This document shows positions 7,982-16,227 of a stretch of DNA of 64,000 nt, one piece after another (position 1 is the first letter of the stretch; each line of letters starts with the position of its first letter). This DNA comes from an uncultured Alcanivorax sp. (GTDB taxonomy: Bacteria; Pseudomonadota; Gammaproteobacteria; Pseudomonadales; Alcanivoracaceae). The stretch spans positions 1 through 64,000 of the forward strand of contig NZ_CAMYIV010000012.1 of NCBI RefSeq assembly GCF_947258575.1, given 5' to 3'. Below the pieces are notes generated by a model. The model did no database searches, had not been told where the DNA came from, and was given only the letters and a program-made list of their open reading frames with translations. Both the position numbers and the translations under genes were made by a program.

Positions 7982-8061
7982 CGCTTGATGCCAGATGCTG
8001 AACGCTGAACAGAAACAAAAACGCCGCCCCGAAGGGCGGCGTTAGCGTCAGGCATCAAGCG
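7982..8061. repeat. Nested inverted repeat between argA and pit
   Basis: An outer 11-bp perfect inverted repeat, CGCTTGATGCC (7982-7992) and GGCATCAAGCG (8051-8061), encloses the terminator hairpin at 8020-8043. It looks like a small palindromic element built around the terminator. Confidence 0.6.
8016..8043 (-). terminator. Intrinsic terminator of the pit operon
   Basis: On the minus strand AACGCCGCCC and its complement form a 10-bp stem (8034-8043 and 8020-8029) with a short loop, followed by a T-rich tail (TTTTTG). It sits 36 bases after the pit stop codon and upstream of argA. Confidence 0.8.
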
Positions 8062-8079
8062 TCCTGCGTCTGGCTTCTG

Positions 8080-9348
8080 CTACGCCCCGAACAGGCCCTT
8101 GAAGAAGTAGAAGAACAGAATGGACAGCAGGGCCCCGGCCGGCAGGGTCACCACCCAGGAGGTAAAGATGGTGCTGACCACCCGCAGGTTCAGTGAGCCG
8201 ATGCCGCGGGCCATGCCGACACCCAGGATCGCCCCCACCAGGGTGTGGGTGGTGGAGATGGGCAGGCCAGTGCCGGAGGCCAGGATCACCGTGCCGGCAG
8301 CGCCCAGCTCGGCGGCGAAGCCGCGGCTGGGGGTCAGCTCGGTGATGTTCTTGCCCACCGTGGCCATCACCCGAGCGCCGAGAATGGCGAGGCCGAAGAC
8401 GATGCCCATGGCGCCGACCAGCAGAATCCAGCCTGGCATGGCGGCTTCCCCGCCGATTACGCCTTCGTTGACGATGACACTGTTGATGGCGGCTAGCGGC
8501 CCCACCGCGTTGGCCACATCATTGGAGCCGTGAGCGAAGGCCATGGCACAGGCGGTGAAGATCATCAGTACGGCAAAGATGCGCTCCACGGAGTGAAAGC
8601 GGAAATCCTTGTCGGCTTCCGGGTTGGGCTGGATACGGCTGAGAATAGCGGCGCCGATCACGGCGACTATCAGGCCGCCAACGGCGGACCAGCCAAGACT
8701 GGCGCCATAGCTGATTTCCAGGCCGATATGCTTGAGGCCTTTCAGCAGGGTGACGGCGCTAATCGCGAAGCCCACCAGGAACATGTAGAAGGGCACCACC
8801 CGCTTGGCTCGCTGGAAGGGGTCGTCCTGGTTGAGTACCAGTTTCTGCACGCTCTTGATCAGGGCAAAGGAAATAAAGCCTGCCAGTAAGGGAGAGGTCA
8901 CCCAACTGGCGACGATGTTGCCCACTTTGCCCCAGTTGACCGCATCCATGCCCACGCCCACAGCAGCAAAGCCGACAATGGCGCCGACGATGGAGTGGGT
9001 AGTGGAGACCGGCCAGCCGAACCAGGAGGCCACGATCAGCCAAATCCCGGCGGCTAGCAGGGCGGACATCATCCCGTACACCAGATAGTGGGGGAACTCG
9101 GCAAAGACGCCGGCATCGACGATGCCCTTGCGCACGGTGGCAGTGACTTCGCCACCAGCCAGATAGGCACCACAGAACTCAAAGACGATGGCAATCATCA
9201 CGGCTTGCTTGACCGTCAGGGCGCCGGAGCCAACCGAGGTGCCCATGGCGTTGGCCACGTCGTTGGCGCCCACGCCCCAGGCCATCAGAAAGCCGAAAGC
9301 GCCGGCCAGCAACAGCATCAGGTAGCTGTGTTCAATCATCCACTCCAT
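8080..9348 (-). CDS. pit: Low-affinity inorganic phosphate transporter (PiT family)
   Basis: A 422-residue integral inner-membrane protein with about ten hydrophobic helices. It carries the paired PiT signatures GANDVANAMGTSVGSGALT near residue 27 and HGSNDVANAVGPLAAI near residue 270. Repeated WPVSTTHSIVGA and LPISTTHTLVGA motifs mark the two inverted halves. PiT proteins import metal-phosphate driven by protons. It follows its PhoU-like partner by ten bases, forming a two-gene operon typical of Pit systems. A sigma-70-like promoter and a Pho-box-like sequence lie upstream of the operon, suggesting phosphate-dependent control (inferred). Confidence 0.93.
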   Translation of the reverse strand: MEWMIEHSYLMLLLAGAFGFLMAWGVGANDVANAMGTSVGSGALTVKQAVMIAIVFEFCGAYLAGGEVTATVRKGIVDAGVFAEFPHYLVYGMMSALLAAGIWLIVASWFGWPVSTTHSIVGAIVGFAAVGVGMDAVNWGKVGNIVASWVTSPLLAGFISFALIKSVQKLVLNQDDPFQRAKRVVPFYMFLVGFAISAVTLLKGLKHIGLEISYGASLGWSAVGGLIVAVIGAAILSRIQPNPEADKDFRFHSVERIFAVLMIFTACAMAFAHGSNDVANAVGPLAAINSVIVNEGVIGGEAAMPGWILLVGAMGIVFGLAILGARVMATVGKNITELTPSRGFAAELGAAGTVILASGTGLPISTTHTLVGAILGVGMARGIGSLNLRVVSTIFTSWVVTLPAGALLSILFFYFFKGLFGA

Positions 9349-9358
9349 ACGATAGCTC

Positions 9359-10039
9359 CTAGCGTGCGACCAACATCTGCAGGCGGCCGCCCACTTTCTG
9401 GGCGCGATCGGCGAGATCGCCTACCCATTCGATGATCTTGTAGAGAAAAATGACATCCACCGGGGGCAGTTCGCTTTCCAGCTTGAACAGGGTGGAGCGG
9501 ATGGTGATTTGCTGCTCGTCGTTATTGCGTTCCAGCCGGTCCAGCTCTTCGATGAGCTCTTCCACGATCTGGATTTCACGGCCGCTGAAGCCGGTCTCGA
9601 TCAGCTCATCCAGTTCGTTGATGGCTTTCTGGGCCTGAGCAGAGGTGTCGATGGCGCCCTGCACATAGTCGCGCATTACCTCGGCCAGTACCGGCGGGAT
9701 GCTCATCTGCCGGCCCAGCATCAGCCCGGAGATGTCCTTGGCCTTGTTGGCCACCTTGTCCTGCACGCTGATCAAATCGAGTAGATCGGTGCGGGGCATT
9801 GGCAGAAACAGACTTTTGGGCAGGTTCAGGCGGAACTCTTTTTTCAGTTCGTCGGCCTGGTTTTCCAGCTCGGCGATGCGCTTGCGGGCAGCGCGTGCCT
9901 TGTCCCAGTCACCGTCGGTAACGGCGGCGAAGAAATCTGCCAGGGTGCGGGCACAATCGTGAACGGTGTCGTAGTGTTGCTGCAGGGGCTTGATGGGGGA
10001 GCGGCCAAAGAGGCCGGCAATGGAGCTTCCAAAGGACAT
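9359..10039 (-). CDS. DUF47 / PhoU-like phosphate transport accessory protein
   Basis: A 226-residue, all-helical protein of the DUF47 family (TIGR00153 type). The N-terminus MSFGSSIAGLFGRSPIKPLQQHYD and the long coiled helices are typical. Members are PhoU-like and are usually encoded directly before a Pit transporter, as here, where they are thought to modulate transport. There is no signal peptide, so it is cytoplasmic. It is the first gene of the operon. A 10-bp hairpin (ACCTGAAGC/GCTTCAGGT type, about 10070-10091) lies in its leader. Confidence 0.9.
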   Translation of the reverse strand: MSFGSSIAGLFGRSPIKPLQQHYDTVHDCARTLADFFAAVTDGDWDKARAARKRIAELENQADELKKEFRLNLPKSLFLPMPRTDLLDLISVQDKVANKAKDISGLMLGRQMSIPPVLAEVMRDYVQGAIDTSAQAQKAINELDELIETGFSGREIQIVEELIEELDRLERNNDEQQITIRSTLFKLESELPPVDVIFLYKIIEWVGDLADRAQKVGGRLQMLVAR

Positions 10040-10161
10040 AGGCGCCTCGGATCCAGAGTCAGAGTAAAACCTGAAGCTGAGGCTTCAGGTGGAATCAGTG
10101 TCCCACTTTCCCGGGCGGTCGCCCAGAGGGAGAGGGCTCGGGTCATGGCACGACCGTGCAT

Positions 10162-10179
10162 CTGTCACAGATGTGTCAT
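10162..10179. promoter_or_regulatory. Candidate Pho box
   Basis: CTGTCAC and GTGTCAT are separated by four bases, close to the PhoB consensus of two 7-bp CTGTCAT-like repeats spaced by four. It lies just downstream of the predicted -10 box of the minus-strand pit promoter, where a bound regulator would block rather than activate transcription. The repeat itself reads on the plus strand. Basis: sequence match by eye; the repression model is inference. Confidence 0.45.
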
Positions 10180-10192
10180 GAAACTGGTCGCG

Positions 10193-10221
10193 AGTATAGT
10201 CAAAGCCGCCGGGGCTGTCAG
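10193..10221 (-). promoter_or_regulatory. Sigma-70-like promoter of the DUF47-pit operon
   Basis: On the minus strand, CTGACA (10221-10216) and TATACT (10198-10193) are each five-of-six matches to the -35 and -10 consensus, separated by exactly 17 bases. The expected start point is near 10186, about 147 bases before the DUF47 start codon. Confidence 0.6.
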
Positions 10222-10302
10222 GGGTTCAATGTTAGGGTTACAGTACTAGGACAAAATAATGAGGCCGCATGACGGCCCGTTAGTGAAATCGGAGAGTCTT
10301 GA

Positions 10303-12099
10303 GTGAACGCTACCGCCAATCCCGCCAAACTGGATGGTCTGCTGATTGATGTGCGCTGGCTGATGCGCGAGTTGCTGGAAGAGGGGCGTGTCAGTCAGGA
10401 GGATTTTAATGTCATTTCCACCACGCCGCGGGAAAAGAAGGAGCTGAATTGGCATCCGATTCAGGTGCTGGCCAAGTATCGGCTGACTGATCAGACCAAT
10501 ACTCACCAGCTGCTGGATGTGGACTTCCTTACCCATTGGCTGGGAGAAAAGGCGGGTATTCCGGTCTGCCATATTGACCCACTCAAGGTGCATGTGGACC
10601 AGGTTACCAATGTGATGAGCTACGCCTTTGCCGAGCGCCACGGCATCGTGGCGGTGGAGGTGCTGCGCGACAAGGTGGTGGTAGCCTGTGATCAGCCCTT
10701 CGTGCGTGACTGGCAGGCCCACCTCAAGCAGGTGCTGCGCGATCGGGAGCTGGAGGTGGTGCTGGCCAATCCGGAGCAGCTGCGCCGCTACCGGGTTGAG
10801 TTCTATAACCTGAGCCGTTCCATCGCCGGGGCCTCCGGCAACACCGGCCAGGAAATGTCCGGCATTACCAACTTCGAGCAGTTGCTGGAAGTAGGTAAGG
10901 GCCACCACGATGCGGACGATCAGCACATCGTCAATATCGTGGACTGGATTCTGCAGTACGCATTCTCCCAGCGGGCCAGCGATATCCACCTAGAGCCACG
11001 CCGGGAAACCGGCAAGATGCGCTTTCGTATTGATGGCGTGCTGCACGATGTCTACGAACTGCCAGCGGCGATCATGGCGGCGGTGACCAGCCGGTTGAAA
11101 ATTCTCAGCCGCCTGAATGTGGCGGAAAAGCGTAAACCCCAGGATGGCCGTTTGAAGACCAAGTCGCCGGAGGGGGATGAGATCGAGCTGCGTATCTCTA
11201 CCCTGCCCACCGCCTTCGGGGAGAAGATGGTGATGCGGGTGTTCGACCCGGATGTGCTGGTGCGCAGTTTCGAGCAGATGGGTTTTACTACCGAGGATTA
11301 CGAGGCCTGGCAGCGCATGACGTCCCACCCCCATGGGATCATCTTTGTCACCGGGCCCACCGGTTCAGGCAAGACCACCACCCTGTATTCCACTCTCAAG
11401 CAGTTGGCTACCAGCGAAGTGAATGTCTGCACCATTGAAGATCCCATCGAAATGGTGGAGCCCAGCTTCAACCAGATGCAGGTGCAGGCCAATATCGACG
11501 TGAGTTTCGCTCAGGGGGTCAAGGCCATGCTGCGCCAGGACCCGGATATCATCATGATCGGCGAGATCCGCGACCTGGCCACGGCGGATATGGCGATTCA
11601 GGCGGCGCTTACCGGTCACCTGGTGTTGTCCACGTTGCATACCAACGATGCGCCGTCGTCCATTACCCGGTTGGTAGATCTGGGGGTGCCGCCCTACATG
11701 ATCAGCGCCACGGTACTCGGGGTCATGGCCCAGCGGCTTATTCGCACTCTCTGTCCCCACTGCAAGCAAGCCACGGAGACCGATGTGCAGGCCTGGGAGG
11801 AACTGGTGCGGCCTTTCAAGATGAAGCCGCCGGAAACCATCTATCGGCCGGTGGGTTGCCTGGAGTGTCGGGATACCGGTTACCTTGGCCGCATGGGGGT
11901 CTATGAAGCCATGCCGCTGAATACCGGCCTGAAACAGCAGATTTCCCGGGGCGCCGAACTGGAGACGCTCACCCGCCAGTCTCTGAAGAATGGCATGAAG
12001 CCCCTGCGCATCAGTGGTGCCATGAAAGTGGCCAAGGGGCTGACCACCATTGAAGAGGTGATGCGGGTGACACCGTCCCAGGATATTTTGCTGGGGTAG
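10303..12099 (+). CDS. GspE/PilB-family secretion or pilus-assembly ATPase
   Basis: A 598-residue ATPase of the PulE/GspE/PilB superfamily. An N-terminal GspE-N-type domain covers about residues 1-200. The motor domain has Walker A GPTGSGKTTT near 351-360, Asp-box residues, and a Walker B/His-box run with GEIRDLATADMAIQAALTGH. A zinc-binding tetracysteine, CPHC near 485 and CLEC near 520, is typical of PilB and GspE. The GTG start has a GGAGAG site. No pilin, secretin or inner-membrane platform genes surround it, so I cannot tell whether it serves type IV pili, type II secretion or a related machine. Confidence 0.88.
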   Translation: MNATANPAKLDGLLIDVRWLMRELLEEGRVSQEDFNVISTTPREKKELNWHPIQVLAKYRLTDQTNTHQLLDVDFLTHWLGEKAGIPVCHIDPLKVHVDQVTNVMSYAFAERHGIVAVEVLRDKVVVACDQPFVRDWQAHLKQVLRDRELEVVLANPEQLRRYRVEFYNLSRSIAGASGNTGQEMSGITNFEQLLEVGKGHHDADDQHIVNIVDWILQYAFSQRASDIHLEPRRETGKMRFRIDGVLHDVYELPAAIMAAVTSRLKILSRLNVAEKRKPQDGRLKTKSPEGDEIELRISTLPTAFGEKMVMRVFDPDVLVRSFEQMGFTTEDYEAWQRMTSHPHGIIFVTGPTGSGKTTTLYSTLKQLATSEVNVCTIEDPIEMVEPSFNQMQVQANIDVSFAQGVKAMLRQDPDIIMIGEIRDLATADMAIQAALTGHLVLSTLHTNDAPSSITRLVDLGVPPYMISATVLGVMAQRLIRTLCPHCKQATETDVQAWEELVRPFKMKPPETIYRPVGCLECRDTGYLGRMGVYEAMPLNTGLKQQISRGAELETLTRQSLKNGMKPLRISGAMKVAKGLTTIEEVMRVTPSQDILLG

Positions 12100-12107
12100 A
12101 AAAGGAG

Positions 12108-12331
12108 CAAGTTGAAAGTTCAAAGTTGAAAGGCGCCAAGAAAGGATTGGCGACACCCGGGAAAGGCAGCGCCTAGCGTGGCAGGGCTGGCTCGCCATGT
12201 GAACATGGAGCATGTGGCAGGTGTAGGAGCTATGCTTGCATGGCGAACCTGCGGATCGTGAATCGCGGGCACGGCCTGGATTGAGCGGTCTCGGTTCTTC
12301 CTGTGTCTTTCAACTTTGAACTTTCAACTTG
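12108..12331. repeat. 224-bp non-coding element with 25-bp perfect terminal inverted repeats
   Basis: The left end (12108-12132, beginning CAAGTTGAAAGTTCAAAG) is the exact reverse complement of the right end (12307-12331). The interior has no gene but holds two facing REP palindromes, at 12192-12211 and 12224-12247. It starts nine bases after the ATPase stop and fills the gap to glnE. The structure resembles a small MITE or a composite palindromic repeat. No target-site duplication is obvious. Confidence 0.7.
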
Positions 12332-12385
12332 CAACTCCCCCTGGCCTCTAGCCTTTCGCGCCCTCCCGTACGACAATAGCCGCCC

Positions 12386-15256
12386 ATGAAAGAACCCCAA
12401 TATCACGCTCTGCCGGATGAACTATCGGTGCTGGTCAGCCAGCACTGGCAACACTTTGTGGAATCCGGTCATCGTATCCCCGACGCCCTGCTTGATGACC
12501 TGCCCCGTGTGTGGGCGGGCTCTGACTATGTGGCGCAGCAGTTTCAGCGTGATCCAGGCTTGGGCCAGTGGCTTGAGGATAGTGATCCAAGTGGCGCCCT
12601 GGTGGAAAGTTCGCTCCGTGAGACCGTGCAGGAGCAGTTGGCCGCCTGCCACAACGAGGATGAGCTCAAGCGCGCCCTGCGCCGTCTGCGCCACCGACAC
12701 ATGGTGCGCATCATCTGGCGGGATCTGGCCGGGATTGGGGATTATCACAGTACTGTGGCGGATCTGTCGCTGCTGGCAGACACCCTGATTCAGGAAGCGC
12801 TGGCCGTGCTGCATGGCTGGGCCTGCGAGAAAAGCGGCACCCCGGTGGGGCCGGATGGCAAGCCGGTAAAGTTGGTGGTGCTGGCCATGGGCAAGCTGGG
12901 GGCGCGGGAGCTGAACCTGTCCTCGGACATTGATCTGATTTTTGCCTATGAGCATGAAGGCGAGATCGAGGGTGAGCGACGCAGCCTTAGCCACCACCAG
13001 TTTTTCGTGCGCCTGGGTCAGCAGCTGATCAAGGCGCTGGATCAGCCCACCGCTGATGGCTTCGTATTCCGGGTGGACATGCGCCTGCGCCCCTGGGGCA
13101 AGAGCGGCGTGCTGGCCATCGGTTTCGATGCCATGGAAGGCTACTACGAAACCCAGGGGCGCGAGTGGGAACGCTATGCACTGATCAAGATGCGCCCGGT
13201 GGGTGGCGATCTGCAGGCCGGCAAGCGCCTGATCAAGCGGCTCAATCCGTTCGTCTATCGCCGGTATATCGACTACGGCGCCTTCCACTCCCTGCGTGAG
13301 ATGAAATCCCTGATTGAGCGGGAAGTGAACCGCAAGGGCATGCAGGCGGATGTGAAGCTGGGTGCTGGCGGCATCCGTGAAGTGGAGTTCATTGTTCAGG
13401 CGTTTCAGTTGATCCGTGGTGGCCAGCTGCCGGCCTTGCGGGAACCGAATCTGATCAAGGTGCTGCCGCAACTGGTGGAGCTGGAATTGCTGCCCGAGGA
13501 TGTGGCGGATGAGCTGACCGAAGCCTATCTGTTCCTGCGGGACGTGGAGCACCGACTGCAGGGGGTGGGCGATAAGCAGACCCAGCGTCTGCCGGACGAC
13601 GAGCTGGGCTGGCAGCGTCTGACCTTTGCCATGGGCTTTTCTGCCCGCGCCGCCTTCGAGCGCAAGTTACGTCGTTTCCGGGAAAGCGTGCGTCATCATT
13701 TCAGCCAAGTGATTGCCGACCCGGAACAGGAAACCGATGCCGCCCAGGGCGCCGATCAGGAGCTGCTGGATCTGTGGCTGGGCGAACTGGATGAAGATCA
13801 GGCTGCGGCTCAGCTGGCAGCCATCGGCGTGCAGGAGGGCGAAAAGGTCTACGCCCATCTGAATGATTTCCGCGAAGGTCGCTCGGTGCAGAACATGCAG
13901 GCGATCGGCCGCGAGCGGCTGGACCGCCTGATGCCCTTGCTGTTGGAGGCGCTGGGCTATCAGGGCCATGGCGAAACCACCGTGGTGCGGCTGCTGGCCT
14001 TTGTGGAAGCCGTGTTGCGCCGTAGTGCCTACATTGCCCTGCTGGTGGAAAACCCCAGTGCCCTGACCCAGCTGGTGAAGCTGTCTGGCGCCAGCCCCTG
14101 GATTGCCGAGCGTCTCACCCTGCATCCGGTGCTGCTGGACGAATTGCTGGATGTGCGAACTCTCTATTCGCCGCCGGAGCGGGCAGAGCTGGACGACGAG
14201 CTGCGTCAGCAATTGCTGCGCGTGGCCGAGGATGATCTGGAACAGCAGATGGAGGTGCTGCGTAACTTCAAGCAAGCGCACTTGCTGCGGGTGGCAGCCT
14301 CGGAAGTGACCGAGGTGCTGCCACTGATGAAGGTCAGCGACTACCTCACCTGGCTGGCGGAAAGCATTCTCAATCAGGTGGTGATGCTGGCCTGGGAGCC
14401 GCTGGTGGAGCGACACGGTCGTCCCTCGCGGACCGATGGTCAGCCCTGCAGCCCGGATTTCGTGGTAGCAGGCTACGGCAAGCTGGGCGGTATCGAGCTT
14501 GGCCACAACTCCGATCTGGATCTGGTGTTCCTCCATGATGCGGCCAGCGGTGGTGTGACCGATGGCGACAAGCCGGTGTCCAACGAGCAATTCTATGCCC
14601 GCCTGGGGCAGCGCATCATCCACATCCTTTCCACTCGTACCATGAGTGGCCAACTCTACGAAGTGGACACCCGCTTGCGCCCCTCCGGCAGTGCCGGCCT
14701 GCTGGTGAGTTCCATGGATTCCTTCGAGAAATATCAGCTTAATGATGCCTGGACCTGGGAGCACCAGGCCCTGGTGCGGGCCCGCGTGGTGGCTGGTTGC
14801 AACCAGGCCCGGGCACGCTTTGATGCGATCCGTCACCAGGTGCTGTGCGCCGAGCGCCCCCTGGACAAGCTGCGCGAAGATGTCCTGGCCATGCGCGACA
14901 AGATGGTCGACCACCTGGGGGAGAAAGGGGAGGACCGCTTCCATCTCAAGCAGGACCCGGGTGGTATCGTTGATATCGAATTTATGGTGCAATACGGGGT
15001 TCTGAGATGGGCCTCCTCCCACGGTGAACTGACCCGCTTCACCGATAATGTGCGGCTGCTCGAAACACTGGCTGCACTGGATATTATGTCGGCACAGGAT
15101 GCCGGCCTGCTGCGGGAAGCGTACCTCGCTTACCGATCCGCGGCTCATCGCGCCTCGTTGCGCAAAGAGAAATCCATTGTCGACGACACTCAATTCCGCG
15201 ATTTGCGTGAAGGCGTGCGAGCGATCTGGAAGCACTGGTTCGACCTGCAGGGCTGA
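12386..15256 (+). CDS. glnE: Bifunctional glutamine synthetase adenylyltransferase/deadenylylase
   Basis: A 956-residue GlnE with both nucleotidyltransferase domains: SSDIDLIFAYE near residue 178 (deadenylylase half) and NSDLDLVFLHD near residue 708 (adenylyltransferase half). The glycine-rich MGKLGARELN and YGKLGGIELG motifs just before them are family signatures. GlnE modifies a tyrosine on GlnA under control of PII proteins; the target GlnA is encoded at 58.2 kb with a conserved adenylylation-site Tyr. Full length, no disruption. It stands at the head of the ilvE-waa gene run, the order I recall from Pseudomonas, and is separated from the upstream ATPase by a repeat element. Confidence 0.97.
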   Translation: MKEPQYHALPDELSVLVSQHWQHFVESGHRIPDALLDDLPRVWAGSDYVAQQFQRDPGLGQWLEDSDPSGALVESSLRETVQEQLAACHNEDELKRALRRLRHRHMVRIIWRDLAGIGDYHSTVADLSLLADTLIQEALAVLHGWACEKSGTPVGPDGKPVKLVVLAMGKLGARELNLSSDIDLIFAYEHEGEIEGERRSLSHHQFFVRLGQQLIKALDQPTADGFVFRVDMRLRPWGKSGVLAIGFDAMEGYYETQGREWERYALIKMRPVGGDLQAGKRLIKRLNPFVYRRYIDYGAFHSLREMKSLIEREVNRKGMQADVKLGAGGIREVEFIVQAFQLIRGGQLPALREPNLIKVLPQLVELELLPEDVADELTEAYLFLRDVEHRLQGVGDKQTQRLPDDELGWQRLTFAMGFSARAAFERKLRRFRESVRHHFSQVIADPEQETDAAQGADQELLDLWLGELDEDQAAAQLAAIGVQEGEKVYAHLNDFREGRSVQNMQAIGRERLDRLMPLLLEALGYQGHGETTVVRLLAFVEAVLRRSAYIALLVENPSALTQLVKLSGASPWIAERLTLHPVLLDELLDVRTLYSPPERAELDDELRQQLLRVAEDDLEQQMEVLRNFKQAHLLRVAASEVTEVLPLMKVSDYLTWLAESILNQVVMLAWEPLVERHGRPSRTDGQPCSPDFVVAGYGKLGGIELGHNSDLDLVFLHDAASGGVTDGDKPVSNEQFYARLGQRIIHILSTRTMSGQLYEVDTRLRPSGSAGLLVSSMDSFEKYQLNDAWTWEHQALVRARVVAGCNQARARFDAIRHQVLCAERPLDKLREDVLAMRDKMVDHLGEKGEDRFHLKQDPGGIVDIEFMVQYGVLRWASSHGELTRFTDNVRLLETLAALDIMSAQDAGLLREAYLAYRSAAHRASLRKEKSIVDDTQFRDLREGVRAIWKHWFDLQG

Positions 15257-15292
15257 CACCTGCAGGTCCTTAGCTCTGGGAGTATCACTGCC

Positions 15293-16219
15293 ATGTCGAT
15301 GGCTGTAAGAGACGGTTTTATCTGGTTGGATGGCGAACTGGTTCCCTGGCAGGACGCCAAGGTTCACGTGCTGACGCACACTCTGCATTATGGCATGGGC
15401 GTATTCGAAGGCGTGCGCGCCTATGAGACGGCAAAGGGGCCGGCGATTTTTCGTCTGCAGGATCACACCGACCGCTTTTTTAACAGTGCGCATATCCTCA
15501 ACATGAAACTGCCCTTTAGCAAAGAGCAGATCAACGAGGCGCACCTGTCGTCTATTCGGGAAAACAATTTACCTCACGCTTACCTGCGCCCGATGGCCTT
15601 TTATGGCAGCGAAGGGATGGGCCTGCGCGCCCACAATCTGAAAGTGCATGTCATGGTGGCAGCCTGGGAATGGCCGTCCTACATGTCTCCGGAAGCCCTG
15701 GAGCTGGGCATCAAGGTGCGCACCTCCAGCTACACCCGTCACCACGTGAACATCACCATGTGCAAGGCGAAGGCCAACGGCAATTACATGAATTCCATGT
15801 TGGCCCTCAATGAAGCCCTGTCCGGCGGTGCCGATGAGGCGCTGCTGCTGGACAACGAAGGCTATGTGGCAGAAGGCTCCGGCGAAAACGTATTCCTGGT
15901 TCGTGACGGCGTGCTTTACACCCCGGAACTGACGTCCTGTCTGGACGGCATTACCCGTAAAACCATCATTCAGCTGGCTGAAGAACGCGGTTATCCGGTG
16001 CGCGAAAAACGCATTACCCGCGATGAGCTGTATATCGCCGACGAAGCTTTCTTCACCGGCACAGCCGCTGAAGTGATGCCGATCCGCGAACTGGATGGCC
16101 GCATCATCGGTGAAGGCAAGCGCGGCCCAATCACCGAGCAATTGCAGGCGGTGTATTTCGACCTGGTGCGCGGCAAACTGGATGACAACTACGGAGACTG
16201 GCTCACTTACGTGAGCTGA
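15293..16219 (+). CDS. ilvE: Branched-chain amino acid aminotransferase
   Basis: A 308-residue PLP fold-type IV aminotransferase that makes valine, leucine and isoleucine from their 2-keto acids using glutamate. Family signatures: HTLHYGMGVFEGVRAYE near residue 28; the catalytic lysine within CKAKANGNYMNSMLA near 160; and DEALLLDNEGYVAEGSGENV near 183. A GGGAG ribosome site precedes the ATG. It lies 36 bases after glnE and nine bases before waaF, so it probably shares transcripts with the LPS core genes. ilvD, at 1.6-3.5 kb, catalyses the preceding step. Confidence 0.96.
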   Translation: MSMAVRDGFIWLDGELVPWQDAKVHVLTHTLHYGMGVFEGVRAYETAKGPAIFRLQDHTDRFFNSAHILNMKLPFSKEQINEAHLSSIRENNLPHAYLRPMAFYGSEGMGLRAHNLKVHVMVAAWEWPSYMSPEALELGIKVRTSSYTRHHVNITMCKAKANGNYMNSMLALNEALSGGADEALLLDNEGYVAEGSGENVFLVRDGVLYTPELTSCLDGITRKTIIQLAEERGYPVREKRITRDELYIADEAFFTGTAAEVMPIRELDGRIIGEGKRGPITEQLQAVYFDLVRGKLDDNYGDWLTYVS

Positions 16220-16227
16220 GCAGGCGT

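Noticed and set aside
7932..8018. Upstream extension of argA to a TTG
   Set aside because: The TTG lies within the T-rich tail of the pit terminator; the family N-terminus fits the GTG at 7931.
13667..15544. Long open frame on the minus strand opposite glnE
   Set aside because: Same reason: a shadow of a conserved gene with no recognisable domain.
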